DNA of 64,000 nucleotides from Marinomonas balearica. GTDB lineage: Bacteria; Pseudomonadota; Gammaproteobacteria; Pseudomonadales; Marinomonadaceae. Both the position numbers and the translations under genes were made by a program. The notes beneath the pieces were generated by a model, which was given only the letters and a program-made list of their open reading frames with translations, was not told the DNA's origin and made no database searches. Each line of letters begins with the position of its first letter. Positions within the stretch are counted from its first letter, which is position 1. The DNA lies in NCBI RefSeq assembly GCF_004362145.1, contig NZ_SNXC01000003.1, positions 35,059 through 99,058 on the forward strand, read 5' to 3'. This document shows positions 45,767 to 55,210 of this stretch, piece by piece.

Positions 45767-45795
45767 GTAAACAGCCATCATAAATTGCTGTTTAC
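45767..45795. repeat. Inverted repeat between the GGDEF gene and rsmE
   Basis: GTAAACAGC (45767-45775) is mirrored by GCTGTTTAC (45787-45795) with an 11-nt loop. It lies downstream of rsmE and upstream of the diguanylate cyclase gene. Without a T-tract it is either a weak rsmE terminator or an operator. Confidence 0.4.
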
Positions 45796-45826
45796 ATCGT
45801 CTGTGCGGGGTTATATTTTTCCCAAA

Positions 45827-46537
45827 TTACGCAGGATATAAACGAGAAAGCAATACAGGCACAGCCGTCTCGACTTTAAGAATCCGATCCCCCATCTGAA
45901 CCGTTTCGACTCCTGCTTCTTGCCACTTTCCTACTTCATATTCACTCCAACCACCTTCGGGGCCGATAGCCAATATAGAAGGCTGTTTAAGATCAATAGG
46001 GCAAGCCTTGGCATTATATGGATGAGCGAGCAAGCCAAGCACATCAGGCGTCATCAAGGTTGGAAAAATATCTTCGACAAACGGTTTAAAACGAGGGCAA
46101 AACGTAATGGTTGGTATTACCGTATCTTTCGCCTGTTCCAAACCTTCAAAAACAAAGTTTTCAATACTCTCAGGCTTCAATACAGGACTTTGCCAATAAC
46201 TTTTTTCAACCTTTGAGGAGTGAATTAAGTAAACGTTCTTAACGCCCATTGCCGTAATATTCGTCAGCGTGCGCTTCAACATGTTAGGCCGTGGTAACGC
46301 TAATACCAAAGTAAGCGGTAAGCTTTTAGGTGGCAAAGCATCTAGATGCACAATATTTACCAAGCCAGAAGGCAAATCAAATATCGCATCTCCTATATTG
46401 CCATTAACCACACCGACACGAATTCGCTCTCCATCAGCCTTCCTCAAAACTTGCGTAACATGCTTCATCTGACTTTCTGTCAGTTTGTATTGAGTTGGAG
46501 TTTGTTTCTGTTCTTCACGTAATAAAATTAGGTTCAT
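45827..46537 (-). CDS. rsmE: 16S rRNA (uracil1498-N3)-methyltransferase RsmE
   Basis: A 236-residue SPOUT-class methyltransferase. The N-terminal PUA-like part contains HVTQVLRKADGERI; the C-terminal knotted AdoMet site has ILAIGPEGGWSEYE and the final MGDRILKVETA motif. It methylates U1498 of 16S rRNA. It is separated from thrC by a terminator. Confidence 0.94.
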   Translation of the reverse strand: MNLILLREEQKQTPTQYKLTESQMKHVTQVLRKADGERIRVGVVNGNIGDAIFDLPSGLVNIVHLDALPPKSLPLTLVLALPRPNMLKRTLTNITAMGVKNVYLIHSSKVEKSYWQSPVLKPESIENFVFEGLEQAKDTVIPTITFCPRFKPFVEDIFPTLMTPDVLGLLAHPYNAKACPIDLKQPSILAIGPEGGWSEYEVGKWQEAGVETVQMGDRILKVETAVPVLLSRLYPA

Positions 46538-46544
46538 ATCTTAA

Positions 46545-46571
46545 AAAAAAGGAGCCATTGGCTCCTTTTTT
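46545..46571 (-). terminator. thrC terminator
   Basis: The stem AAAAAAGGAGCC/GGCTCCTTTTTT (46545-46556 with 46560-46571) has a 3-nt loop, and A-rich/T-rich flanks give a T-tract on the minus strand 44 nt after the thrC stop. Confidence 0.88.
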
Positions 46572-46614
46572 GATTTCCTTAACTATCAATATTTCTGCTC
46601 ATGCAGCAGCAAAA

Positions 46615-48000
46615 CTAGATGTTCGCAGCAACAAACTGCTGAATGTCAGACAACTCGTTCTCCAGCACTTCATAAGACTCTTTTCGTTCAAACAAGTCTT
46701 TCATGTGTTCTGGTAACTTAGGTGATTCACATCCTGCTTTTTCGACCGCTTCTGGAAACTTAACTGGATGCGCTGTCGCCAATGTAATCATTGGAACAGA
46801 CTTATCCTTCCAGCACTTGCGCGCAGCCTCAAGACCAATTGCTGTGTGAGGGTCTAAAAGATACTGAGTGTCGGCAAAGACATCTGCAATCACCTGACAT
46901 GTCACTTCGTCATCAACTTTATAACTGTCAAAGTTATCTTTAACAAACGCCCATGCTTCATCGTTTAAAGTCACGTCGCCTTCGTTAAAACGCGCCATCA
47001 ACTCAGATATTTTTTCACCATCACGACCATGAGCATCAAACAACAAACGTTCGAAGTTACTGGATACCATGATATCCATACTTGGTGATAACGTTACATT
47101 CAGCGATTGACGGCTCATATCGTTTTCAGAAATAGTACGGTGCAGAATATCGTTTTGGTTTGTCGCAACAACCAACTGATCAATGGGTAATCCCATTTTT
47201 TTCGCTAGGTAGCCGGCAAAAATGTCACCAAAATTCCCAGTCGGTACAGAGAAAGACACCTTACGATGTGGACCACCGACCGCCAAGGCAGACGAGAAGT
47301 AGTAAACAACTTGAGCCATAATACGAGCCCAGTTAATGGAGTTTACTGCCCCAAGTTTTGCACCCTTTAGAAACGATTGGTCGGCAAAGCTTGCTTTAAC
47401 CATACCCTGACAATCGTCAAAGTTACCTTTTACCGCAATATTGAACACATTATCATCAACAATGGTCGTCATTTGTCGACGTTGCACTTCAGATACGCGC
47501 TGATAAGGGTGAAGAATAAATATATCCAAATGCTCTGAATGGCGGCAACCTTCGATCGCAGCAGAACCAGTATCGCCAGACGTCGCACCAATAATAACCA
47601 GTTTTTCTTCGCGTTTCACCAATACAAAGTCCATCAATCGACCTAACAATTGAAGAGCGAAATCTTTAAACGCAAGCGTTGGGCCTCTAAACAGCTCTAG
47701 CACCCATTCATTGTTACCCGTTTGAACCATCGGCGCGACCGACGTATGGTTGAAGCTAGAGTAAGCTTCATCAATCATACGTTTGAAATCGTCAGCAGGG
47801 ATTTCCCCTTCGACAAATGGCCACATAATTTTAAATGCCAATTCTTGATAACTCAGAGACGCCCAAGATGCAATTTCTTCTTTTGTATAACTTGGAAGAG
47901 TTTCTGGAATGTAAAGACCGCCATCATTAGCAAGTCCAGCAAGCAGAACATCTCCAAAACCCAGTGCAGGAGCTTGTCCGCGAGTAGAAATATATTTCAT
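46615..48000 (-). CDS. thrC: Threonine synthase
   Basis: A 461-residue PLP enzyme. The PLP lysine lies in GPTLAFKDFALQ, and the phosphate-binding loop is GATSGDTGSAA. The longer form (about 460 residues) is the one found in Pseudomonas-like bacteria. It converts O-phosphohomoserine to threonine. It lies 29 nt downstream of hom; homoserine kinase (thrB/thrH) is not in the window. Confidence 0.96.
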   Translation of the reverse strand: MKYISTRGQAPALGFGDVLLAGLANDGGLYIPETLPSYTKEEIASWASLSYQELAFKIMWPFVEGEIPADDFKRMIDEAYSSFNHTSVAPMVQTGNNEWVLELFRGPTLAFKDFALQLLGRLMDFVLVKREEKLVIIGATSGDTGSAAIEGCRHSEHLDIFILHPYQRVSEVQRRQMTTIVDDNVFNIAVKGNFDDCQGMVKASFADQSFLKGAKLGAVNSINWARIMAQVVYYFSSALAVGGPHRKVSFSVPTGNFGDIFAGYLAKKMGLPIDQLVVATNQNDILHRTISENDMSRQSLNVTLSPSMDIMVSSNFERLLFDAHGRDGEKISELMARFNEGDVTLNDEAWAFVKDNFDSYKVDDEVTCQVIADVFADTQYLLDPHTAIGLEAARKCWKDKSVPMITLATAHPVKFPEAVEKAGCESPKLPEHMKDLFERKESYEVLENELSDIQQFVAANI

Positions 48001-48029
48001 TACTTTATCTTCTCAATCAAATATCGGCG

Positions 48030-49331
48030 TTAGGCCAAATGTTCAACACGAATTCGTTGTATTTTTCCAGCAACATCTGGTAACTCTTCGATCGCTGTAA
48101 TCGCCGCATTCATATTTTGTTCTTTGACTGTGTGAGTCATAACCACTAGTGGAACCAAATCGCCACCGTTACGCTCTCGTTGAATAACAGATTCGATACT
48201 GATTCCGTTTTCAGACAAAATTTGTGTGATATTCGCAAGAACACCAGCACGATCCTGAATTCGCATATTTAGAAAGAAACCACTTTCGATTTCTTCAACT
48301 GGCAGAATCGTCGTCGCCGCTAGAGAACCTTCCTGAAAAGCCAAATGCGGAACGCGATTGGTTGGGTCTGCTGTAAGCGTACGTGCGACATCAACAACAT
48401 CAGCAATAACAGAAGATCCCGTAGGCAATGCACCAGCACCTGCTCCATAAGTCAATGTAGGACCAACCGCATCGCCTTTCACCATTACAGCGTTCATCAC
48501 ACCGTTTACATTAGCAAGCAACTGCTTATATGAAATCAATGTTGGATGAACACGCAACTCAATCCCATCGTGAGTACGGCGAGCAATACCTAGGTGTTTG
48601 ATTGCATAACCCAACTCATGTGCAAAAGAAACGTCTTCTGATGTAATTTGGCTAATACCTTCCGTGTATGTTTTTTCAAACTGAAGCGGTATACCGAAAG
48701 CAATTGACGCTAATATAGTTAACTTATGGGCCGCATCGATGCCTTCGACATCAAATGTTGGATCTGCTTCTGCGTATCCAAGCTCTTGTGCCTCAGCCAA
48801 CACGTCTGAGAAATCACGACCTTTTTCAGACATTTCGGTCATGATGAAGTTGCCTGTACCATTTATGATACCGGCCAACCATTCAATTTTGTTTGCTGAA
48901 AGTCCTTCGCGAATCGATTTAATGATTGGAATGCCACCTGCAACTGCAGCTTCAAACGCAACCATAACGCCTTTTTCTTCGGCGCGAGCAAAGATTTCAT
49001 TACCGTGCTCAGCAATAAGGGCTTTGTTTGCTGTAACAACGTGCTTACCATTTTCAATTGCCGTCAATACAAGCTCTTTTGCAATGCTTGTGCCCCCGAT
49101 CAATTCCAATACGATATCGATCTCTGGGTTGTTAACAACGTCGAAAATGTCTCTGGTAATGTTTACACCGGTCAGATCGCACGCTGGGTTATCTCTGCGA
49201 GCACCCACCTGTTCAACCACAATGCTACGCCCTACGCGTCGAGTAATCTCTTCTGCATTATTTAGAAGAATGTTTACACTTCCAGAACCTACGGTTCCAA
49301 GCCCACATATTCCGACTTTTACCGGTTTCAA
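48030..49331 (-). CDS. hom: Homoserine dehydrogenase
   Basis: A protein of 433 residues from the proposed TTG start at 49331, which has GGGG 7 nt upstream and puts the NAD-binding motif VGICGLGTVGSG at the N-terminus as in relatives. The in-frame ATG at 49397 would add 22 residues and has a poor ribosome site. The catalytic domain contains GIINGTGNFI, and the C-terminal ACT domain (about 350-430) provides threonine feedback control. It reduces aspartate semialdehyde to homoserine. Confidence 0.93.
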   Translation of the reverse strand: MKPVKVGICGLGTVGSGSVNILLNNAEEITRRVGRSIVVEQVGARRDNPACDLTGVNITRDIFDVVNNPEIDIVLELIGGTSIAKELVLTAIENGKHVVTANKALIAEHGNEIFARAEEKGVMVAFEAAVAGGIPIIKSIREGLSANKIEWLAGIINGTGNFIMTEMSEKGRDFSDVLAEAQELGYAEADPTFDVEGIDAAHKLTILASIAFGIPLQFEKTYTEGISQITSEDVSFAHELGYAIKHLGIARRTHDGIELRVHPTLISYKQLLANVNGVMNAVMVKGDAVGPTLTYGAGAGALPTGSSVIADVVDVARTLTADPTNRVPHLAFQEGSLAATTILPVEEIESGFFLNMRIQDRAGVLANITQILSENGISIESVIQRERNGGDLVPLVVMTHTVKEQNMNAAITAIEELPDVAGKIQRIRVEHLA

Positions 49332-49533
49332 AACAGTACCCCACACCTGACGGTTATTAAATGACGACGCTGGAACATTCTCCAATGCGATTTGCATACG
49401 TCGATTGGCCTAATATCTGTATTTTATTTGGCCCAAGAGACCCGATTATAGCGCTTGTCTGAGCTAAACCCAATGCGGAAAAACGCTAAAATCAAGCTAT
49501 ATGAATATTTCTAATTAAGGAAAGAGAATTAAG

Positions 49534-49575
49534 AAGTTGCTGAGTGCTGTAATCAAAAACGACACTCAGCAACTT
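49534..49575 (-). terminator. Hairpin downstream of dsbC
   Basis: AAGTTGCTGAGTG (49534-49546) pairs perfectly with CACTCAGCAACTT (49563-49575) around a 16-nt loop. It begins 9 nt after the dsbC stop on the minus strand. The T-tract is weak, so termination may be partial, allowing read-through into hom. Confidence 0.55.
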
Positions 49576-49583
49576 AAAGCAGA

Positions 49584-50291
49584 TTAGAGGCCTAATTCAG
49601 CAGCCAGTCTGTTAGCTTCAATGTAGCCCGGCATAAATTTACCATTACTTAAGACAATACTTGGCGTTCCGCGAACACCTACTGTATTGCCAAGTTTAAA
49701 TTGATCGGCCACTGGGTTTTTACATTTATTTTGTGGCACCTCTTCGCCTTTTTTAGCTTGGGTCATCCAGTATTTTGGATCATCGGAACACCATATACTC
49801 ACCATAGTATTGTAGGCTGGAGAGCCGACGCCAGCACGAGGGTAAGCCATATAACGTACAGTGATTCCCAATTCGTTTAGCTGATCTATCTCTCGGTGTA
49901 ACATCCGACAATAACCACAATCAACATCAGTGAATACGGTAATATGCGCTTTTTCATCTTCAGCCTTAAAGACGATCATTTGATCTTCAGGCACGGTTTC
50001 CACTTTTGCCATTTTGGCAATTTCAGTCTCATTGACTAGTGACGTACTTTCTACCCGATACAAATCCCCAAGCACAAAATACTTACCGTCTTTAGTAACA
50101 TGCAAAGTTGGCCCATTTTCTATGGATACAACATAAAGACCAGCCGCATCATGTTCTGCAATAGAGGTGATTTTTGCTCCTGGAATTGCCTTTTGTAGCG
50201 CTTTTTCTATGTCTTCCTGATCGGCAAATACAGGTTGAACCAAAAAAGTTAAAGACAGTGAAAGCAAACCAAGTATGTAACGAATCTTCAT
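49584..50291 (-). CDS. dsbC: Thiol:disulfide interchange protein DsbC
   Basis: A 235-residue periplasmic protein with a signal peptide (cleavage near VFADQ), an N-terminal dimerisation domain (about 20-85) and a thioredoxin domain with active site CGYC in DVDCGYCRML. A second Cys pair lies in the inserted helix region, and the cis-proline loop is RGTPSIV. It rearranges wrong disulfides in exported proteins. The order dsbC-hom-thrC is shared with Pseudomonas. Confidence 0.95.
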   Translation of the reverse strand: MKIRYILGLLSLSLTFLVQPVFADQEDIEKALQKAIPGAKITSIAEHDAAGLYVVSIENGPTLHVTKDGKYFVLGDLYRVESTSLVNETEIAKMAKVETVPEDQMIVFKAEDEKAHITVFTDVDCGYCRMLHREIDQLNELGITVRYMAYPRAGVGSPAYNTMVSIWCSDDPKYWMTQAKKGEEVPQNKCKNPVADQFKLGNTVGVRGTPSIVLSNGKFMPGYIEANRLAAELGL

Positions 50292-50442
50292 TTATTGTTC
50301 CTAGTATCGAATATGCTATTGCCATTAGGCCACAATATATTAATGAAGTTCCACGATAAACCAAAGAAAAGTTACGTCATCTTATTATTCAAGAAGTGTG
50401 AACAGCAGGAATTCATCGTTGGTATGTAAAAAGTTGGCCATA

Positions 50443-50471
50443 AAAAAAGGCGACCTGTGGTCGCCTTTTTT
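50443..50471 (-). terminator. rplS operon terminator
   Basis: AAAAAAGGCGACC (50443-50455) pairs with GGTCGCCTTTTTT (50459-50471) around a 3-nt loop, 28 nt past the rplS stop on the minus strand. The opposite face also carries a T-run. Confidence 0.93.
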
Positions 50472-50498
50472 ACATCTCTTACGAAAAGAGAAAAGAAA

Positions 50499-50861
50499 TT
50501 AACGCTTAGCCAATTTCTCTTTGATACGTGCAGATTTACCTGAACGTTCACGTAGGTAGTAGATCTTAGCTTGACGCACGTCACCGCGGCGTTTCACTTC
50601 AACACTTTCTACTAGAGGGCTGTATGTCTGGAACGCACGTTCAACACCTACACCACTAGAAATTTTACGTACAGTGAATGCAGAGTTAAGACCACGGTTG
50701 CGTTTCGCGATTACAACACCTTCAAAAGCCTGTAGACGCTCACGTGAACCTTCTTTAACTTTAACCTGAACAATAACAGTATCACCCGCGCCAAACGCAG
50801 GGATCTCTTTTGTCATTTGTTCTGCTTCTAGCTGTTGAATCAGCTTAGTTTTGTTGCTCAT
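50499..50861 (-). CDS. rplS: 50S ribosomal protein L19
   Basis: A 120-residue L19 starting [12 protein letters not shown], chosen because AGGAG lies 8 nt upstream; a six-residue longer frame starts at 50879. The conserved [13 protein letters not shown] and [11 protein letters not shown] segments are present. It is the last gene of the rpsP-rimM-trmD-rplS operon. Confidence 0.97.
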   Translation of the reverse strand: MSNKTKLIQQLEAEQMTKEIPAFGAGDTVIVQVKVKEGSRERLQAFEGVVIAKRNRGLNSAFTVRKISSGVGVERAFQTYSPLVESVEVKRRGDVRQAKIYYLRERSGKSARIKEKLAKR

Positions 50862-50929
50862 GGATTTGACTCCTAACAAATTGGTTTCCTATCAGGACGA
50901 AAGTTAGCGTTCCGATAGGCTCATGAATC

Positions 50930-51682
50930 TTACTCTGCCGAGGTTGGAGCTTCAGTTTCACGAATAAACTCTTCTAATAACTTCTGCTGTTCCTTGTCCA
51001 ACTCGAGGTTCTGCAGAAGGTCTGGCCGACGTTGCCAAGTTCTTGCGAGCTTTTGCTTTAAACGCCAGCGTCTTATCGCCTCATGGTTTCCGCTAAGCAG
51101 TACCGGCGGTACAGGTTCGCCGTCTAATACTTCAGGTCGAGTATAATGCGGGCAATCTAACAACCCATCTGCAAATGAATCTTCATCCGCTGATGCTTGT
51201 TTACCCAACACCCCAGGTACCATACGAAAGACTGAGTCCATCAATACCATTGCGGGTAACTCTCCACCGCTTAACACAAAGTCGCCAATCGACCATTCTT
51301 CATCAACCTGAGATTGAATCAAACGCTCATCAACGCCTTCATAGCGACCTGCTACCAGAATAATTTCTGCTTCATTAGCAAGCTGCTGCACACCTTCCTG
51401 TGTGAGTGTGCGCCCCTGAGGGGATAAAAAAATTACTTTTGCATTAGGCGTCTTTTGTTTCGCACACGCTATTGCATCTGTGAGAGGCTGAACTTTCATC
51501 AGCATCCCTGGACCACCGCCGTAAGGTCGATCATCTACAGTTCGATGTTTATCGTGAGTAAAATCTCGCGGATTAAAAAAATCCACACTGATCAATCCAG
51601 ATTTAATGGCTCTGCCTGTTACTCCAAATTGAGTAATAGACTGAAACATCTCTGGGAACAGAGAAATCACTCCGAATTTCAC
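50930..51682 (-). CDS. trmD: tRNA (guanine37-N1)-methyltransferase TrmD
   Basis: A 250-residue SPOUT methyltransferase. [10 protein letters not shown], the GRYEGVDER knot motif and [14 protein letters not shown] are hallmarks. It makes m1G37 in tRNAs and prevents frameshifting. Third gene of the rpsP operon. Confidence 0.97.
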   Translation of the reverse strand: MKFGVISLFPEMFQSITQFGVTGRAIKSGLISVDFFNPRDFTHDKHRTVDDRPYGGGPGMLMKVQPLTDAIACAKQKTPNAKVIFLSPQGRTLTQEGVQQLANEAEIILVAGRYEGVDERLIQSQVDEEWSIGDFVLSGGELPAMVLMDSVFRMVPGVLGKQASADEDSFADGLLDCPHYTRPEVLDGEPVPPVLLSGNHEAIRRWRLKQKLARTWQRRPDLLQNLELDKEQQKLLEEFIRETEAPTSAE

Positions 51683-51744
51683 TTAAACGCCCCTTAATTT
51701 AGCTTCAAACTAGTGTTTTTAAACTATCGAGCTTAAACTTTCGT

Positions 51745-52290
51745 TTAAAACTCAGGGTCCCAATCAACGACCATTTCTTTACTTTCTAGATTTACATCTA
51801 AAATGTAAGTCTCTGGTACATAAGGGATTAAGCGTTCTTCGCGATCATAGCTACCTTCGCAAGCACGCACTACGACAACGTCGTTTGCACCCGTTTCCAT
51901 TAGCTGTGACACCTTACCTAAGAGAACACCCTCTTTAGTAGTCACGGTAAGACCTTCAAGTTGGCTCCAGTAAAAATCACCTTCATCCAATTCCGGAAGA
52001 TCTTTTACATCGATATAAATATCTTGACCACAAATCTCGCGAACAATGTCTCGATCAGTGTAGCCTTTAATCGATGCGACCAAACCACGACCTTGAGTAC
52101 GGCCTTGATCTAGTTCAATTTGCTTCCAACCCGTTGAGGTTTTCAGCCACCAATGAGGGTAATCAAAGATTCCTAACATTGGTTCGGTGTGTGAATAAAG
52201 CTTCACCCACCCTTTAACACCATATACTGATGTAATGCGTCCTACTACAAGCGCTTGCTCAGGAGCGGTCGCCTGTTTTAATGCAGACAT
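51745..52290 (-). CDS. rimM: Ribosome maturation factor RimM
   Basis: A 181-residue protein with the N-terminal RimM barrel (VVGRITSVYGVKGWVKL) and the C-terminal PRC-barrel domain containing DEGDFYWSQLEGL and the LIPYVPETYI segment. It helps assemble the 30S head around S19. Second gene of the rpsP operon, 16 nt after rpsP. Confidence 0.96.
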   Translation of the reverse strand: MSALKQATAPEQALVVGRITSVYGVKGWVKLYSHTEPMLGIFDYPHWWLKTSTGWKQIELDQGRTQGRGLVASIKGYTDRDIVREICGQDIYIDVKDLPELDEGDFYWSQLEGLTVTTKEGVLLGKVSQLMETGANDVVVVRACEGSYDREERLIPYVPETYILDVNLESKEMVVDWDPEF

Positions 52291-52306
52291 AGCACTACCT
52301 CAAATA

Positions 52307-52555
52307 TTAAGCGCTTTTACCAGCTTCTTTAATAAGCTGTGCAACACGATCAGAAAGCTGTGCGCCTTGACCTACCCAGTGATTAACACGGTCTAGATCA
52401 ACACGTAGACGTTCTTCTTGACCACGAGCAACAGGGTTAAAGAAACCAACACGCTCGATGTAACGACCATCACGAGCACGACGACTGTCAGCCACGTTCA
52501 AGTGATAGAATGGGCGCTTCTTAGAGCCACCACGAGAAAGACGAATAGTTACCAT
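52307..52555 (-). CDS. rpsP: 30S ribosomal protein S16
   Basis: An 82-residue S16 starting [21 protein letters not shown], a perfect family N-terminus apart from small changes. First gene of the rpsP-rimM-trmD-rplS operon. Confidence 0.98.
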   Translation of the reverse strand: MVTIRLSRGGSKKRPFYHLNVADSRRARDGRYIERVGFFNPVARGQEERLRVDLDRVNHWVGQGAQLSDRVAQLIKEAGKSA

Positions 52556-52654
52556 ATTATTGGTTCCTTATTGCTTAACAAAACGCTTCTTGTCACCCGT
52601 TATTGGGCATCTAGTACAAGAAGGCGGCATATTCTAGTCGATTTGACTAAAAAA

Positions 52655-52680
52655 CAAAAGGGCGAATCATCGCCCTTTTG
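52655..52680 (-). terminator. ffh terminator
   Basis: CAAAAGGGCGA (52655-52665) pairs with TCGCCCTTTTG (52670-52680) around a 4-nt loop, with a T-rich tail on the minus strand. It separates ffh from the rpsP operon. Confidence 0.88.
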
Positions 52681-52741
52681 AATAATTTCGCTAGTTTTTT
52701 AACCACAGATACAATTAATGCATCAAGGTTTCAATACTGCG

Positions 52742-54142
52742 TTAAAACTTTGGCGGAAATCCGCCACCTGGGAAATTGCCACCGCCGCCAGGCATACCGC
52801 CCGGCATCATTCCACCTAGGCCGCGCATCATTTTTTTCATGCCGCCTTTGGAACTCATTTTTTTCATCATTTTCTGCATTTGCTTATGCTGTTTAAGCAG
52901 ACGATTTAAATCTTGAATCTGAAGGCCAGCACCCGTAGAAATACGTTTTTTACGAGAGCCATTAATCTTATCAGGGAAACGACGCTCATCGGGTGTCATA
53001 GAATTGATCAACGCTTCCATTTGAACGAACATCTTGTCGTTAACTTTATCTTGGATATCGCCAAGTTTTCCCATTCCCGGAAGCTTGTCTAACATAGAGG
53101 TCATTCCCCCCATGTTTTTCATTTGCTGCAACTGCTCCTTGAAATCTTCCAGATCAAAGCCCTTGCCTTTTTGTAACTTACCAGCAAGTTTTTCCGCTTT
53201 TTCTTTATCGATTTTTTGCTCTGCTTCCTCAATAAGAGAAAGCATATCGCCCATACCAAGAATACGAGATGCCAAACGATCAGGGTGGAAAGGTTCTAAC
53301 GCATCCGTTTTTTCGCCGACACCTAAGAACTTAATGGGTTTCCCTGTGATATGACGAACAGACAAGGCCGCACCACCGCGCGCATCACCATCTGTCTTCG
53401 TTAAGATCACACCCGTTAGAGGAAGAACATCACCGAAGGCTTTCGCCGTATTCGCAGCATCTTGCCCTGTCATGGCATCAACCACAAACAGTGTTTCTAC
53501 TGGGTTAATAGCACCATGAAGCGATTTGATCTCCGCCATCATGTCTTCGTCGATCGCTAAACGACCTGCCGTATCGACAATCAATACGTCTTTATGTGCT
53601 TTCTTTGCTACATCAATCGCATTGTTCGCGATGTCGATAGGCTTTTGAGAGATGTCGCTTGGAATAAAATCGACGCCGATGTCTGTTGCCAGTGTCTCCA
53701 ACTGTTTAATCGCGGCAGGGCGATAAACGTCCGCACTGACGACTGCAACCGATTTTTTATGGCGCTCTTTAAGAAACTTCGCAAGTTTACCCGCAGAGGT
53801 GGTCTTACCAGCACCTTGAAGACCCGCTAAAAGAATGACCGCTGGTGGCGTTGCTCGTAAATCAAGCTCATCGTTCGCCTGTCCCATCACCGCTTCAAGC
53901 TCTTGCTTCACGATTTTCAGGAACACTTGCCCAGGGCTAAGACTTTTAGTGACTTCAGTACCAACTGCTCGCTCTTTTACAGCAGCGATAAAGTCTTTAA
54001 CAACGGGTAATGCAACATCAGCTTCGAGTAATGCCATACGCACTTCACGCAAGACATCCTTGATATTGTCTTCTGTCAATTTGGCGCGGCCGCGGATTTT
54101 ATCCAACGACGACGTCAAGCGATTCGATAAATTGTCGAACAT
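52742..54142 (-). CDS. ffh: Signal recognition particle GTPase Ffh
   Basis: A 466-residue protein with the N domain, the G domain (P-loop GLQGAGKTTS, DTAGRL, TKTDGDARGG) and the methionine-rich M domain with RKKRISTGAG. The tail is rich in glycine and methionine. It binds signal sequences together with 4.5S RNA and targets membrane proteins. Confidence 0.98.
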   Translation of the reverse strand: MFDNLSNRLTSSLDKIRGRAKLTEDNIKDVLREVRMALLEADVALPVVKDFIAAVKERAVGTEVTKSLSPGQVFLKIVKQELEAVMGQANDELDLRATPPAVILLAGLQGAGKTTSAGKLAKFLKERHKKSVAVVSADVYRPAAIKQLETLATDIGVDFIPSDISQKPIDIANNAIDVAKKAHKDVLIVDTAGRLAIDEDMMAEIKSLHGAINPVETLFVVDAMTGQDAANTAKAFGDVLPLTGVILTKTDGDARGGAALSVRHITGKPIKFLGVGEKTDALEPFHPDRLASRILGMGDMLSLIEEAEQKIDKEKAEKLAGKLQKGKGFDLEDFKEQLQQMKNMGGMTSMLDKLPGMGKLGDIQDKVNDKMFVQMEALINSMTPDERRFPDKINGSRKKRISTGAGLQIQDLNRLLKQHKQMQKMMKKMSSKGGMKKMMRGLGGMMPGGMPGGGGNFPGGGFPPKF

Positions 54143-54325
54143 GGAGCCCTCAAAATTTTGCTTTAATTGGAAAAAACCTACGTCTATGGTTTAACCAAGG
54201 TTAAATTGACCTTATTATAGCGAATAATCAACAAGGGAAGCTATGAATAACTCCTTCACAGTGGGTCGGATTCACTCATATCTTCTTATTGACACGAAAT
54301 CTTTAACTGTGGACTGGTTAATTTC

Positions 54326-55093
54326 ATGACCCAACTAACCCTTTGGCTAGCGTGCGTTACCTCTTTACTTGCTGGAGGAACTTACTTCAAACGCCCTGGC
54401 AATCAAATAACTCAAATATTTGGGTCTCTTGCCATTGGCGTGCACATGTTGGCACTGATCCAATTGCTTCGAAGCCAAGATGGCTTTAATTTCCTGACGA
54501 TTGGCCTATTGATCGCATTGATCGGTAACACCTTCCTCTGGTTTAGTAATCGCAACAAAGATTTGTCATTGCTTTTAGTCTTCTCTTACCCTCTTGCTGC
54601 ATTCATCATCGCACTTAATGCAATAGAACCGTGGCAACTAGAGCAGCTACACAGTCAGTCGTTCGGCACTTCGATTCATATTCTCATTGCTTCAGTTGCG
54701 TATAGCTTATTCATGGCCGCCTGTGGCGTTGGTATCCTACTTTCAATACAAGAGCACCAATTAAAACATCACAGACTGAAACAATTACTACGTGTCCCTC
54801 CGTTACAAGTTTTAGAACGACTCATGTTTGAATTTTTATGGGCGGCTTTTATTTTGCTGACAGCGACCATTGCAACGGGTTTTTACTTTATCGAAGACAT
54901 GTTTGCACAACATCTGGTTCACAAAACATTCTTTACCCTAAGCTCGTGGCTTGTCTTCGCGAGCCTTTTAATCGGCAGACATTTTCTAGGTTGGCGCGGC
55001 CAGCTGTCCGTAAAATGGACTCTGAGCGGCTTCATTCTTTTAATGCTTGCGTACTTTGGAAGCAAGATCGCATTGCAGATTATTTCGATGTAA
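54326..55093 (+). CDS. ypjD: CcsA/YpjD-type cytochrome c assembly family membrane protein
   Basis: A 255-residue protein with about eight hydrophobic helices, a CcsA-like C-terminal half with histidines in helices (TSIHILIASVAY and RHFLGWRGQL). The ffh-ypjD-yfjD neighbourhood is the same as in E. coli. The E. coli protein is reported to associate with magnesium-transport function next to YfjD (CorB); here the molecular role is uncertain. Confidence 0.85.
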   Translation: MTQLTLWLACVTSLLAGGTYFKRPGNQITQIFGSLAIGVHMLALIQLLRSQDGFNFLTIGLLIALIGNTFLWFSNRNKDLSLLLVFSYPLAAFIIALNAIEPWQLEQLHSQSFGTSIHILIASVAYSLFMAACGVGILLSIQEHQLKHHRLKQLLRVPPLQVLERLMFEFLWAAFILLTATIATGFYFIEDMFAQHLVHKTFFTLSSWLVFASLLIGRHFLGWRGQLSVKWTLSGFILLMLAYFGSKIALQIISM

Positions 55094-55210
55094 GCGGACA
55101 CTTTTCCCAACAAGATACTGTCAACTTACAGAAGCGTGTAAATTGTCGTTTGACACGAACTTCTAATACGCTAATAATCCCAATAATATAATCAATGAGG
55201 CGAACCTTTT

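Noticed and set aside
48739..49350. 203-codon plus-strand frame
   Set aside because: It lies entirely antisense to hom, which has all catalytic motifs; its composition (Ser/Pro/Thr-rich) is typical of an antisense shadow.
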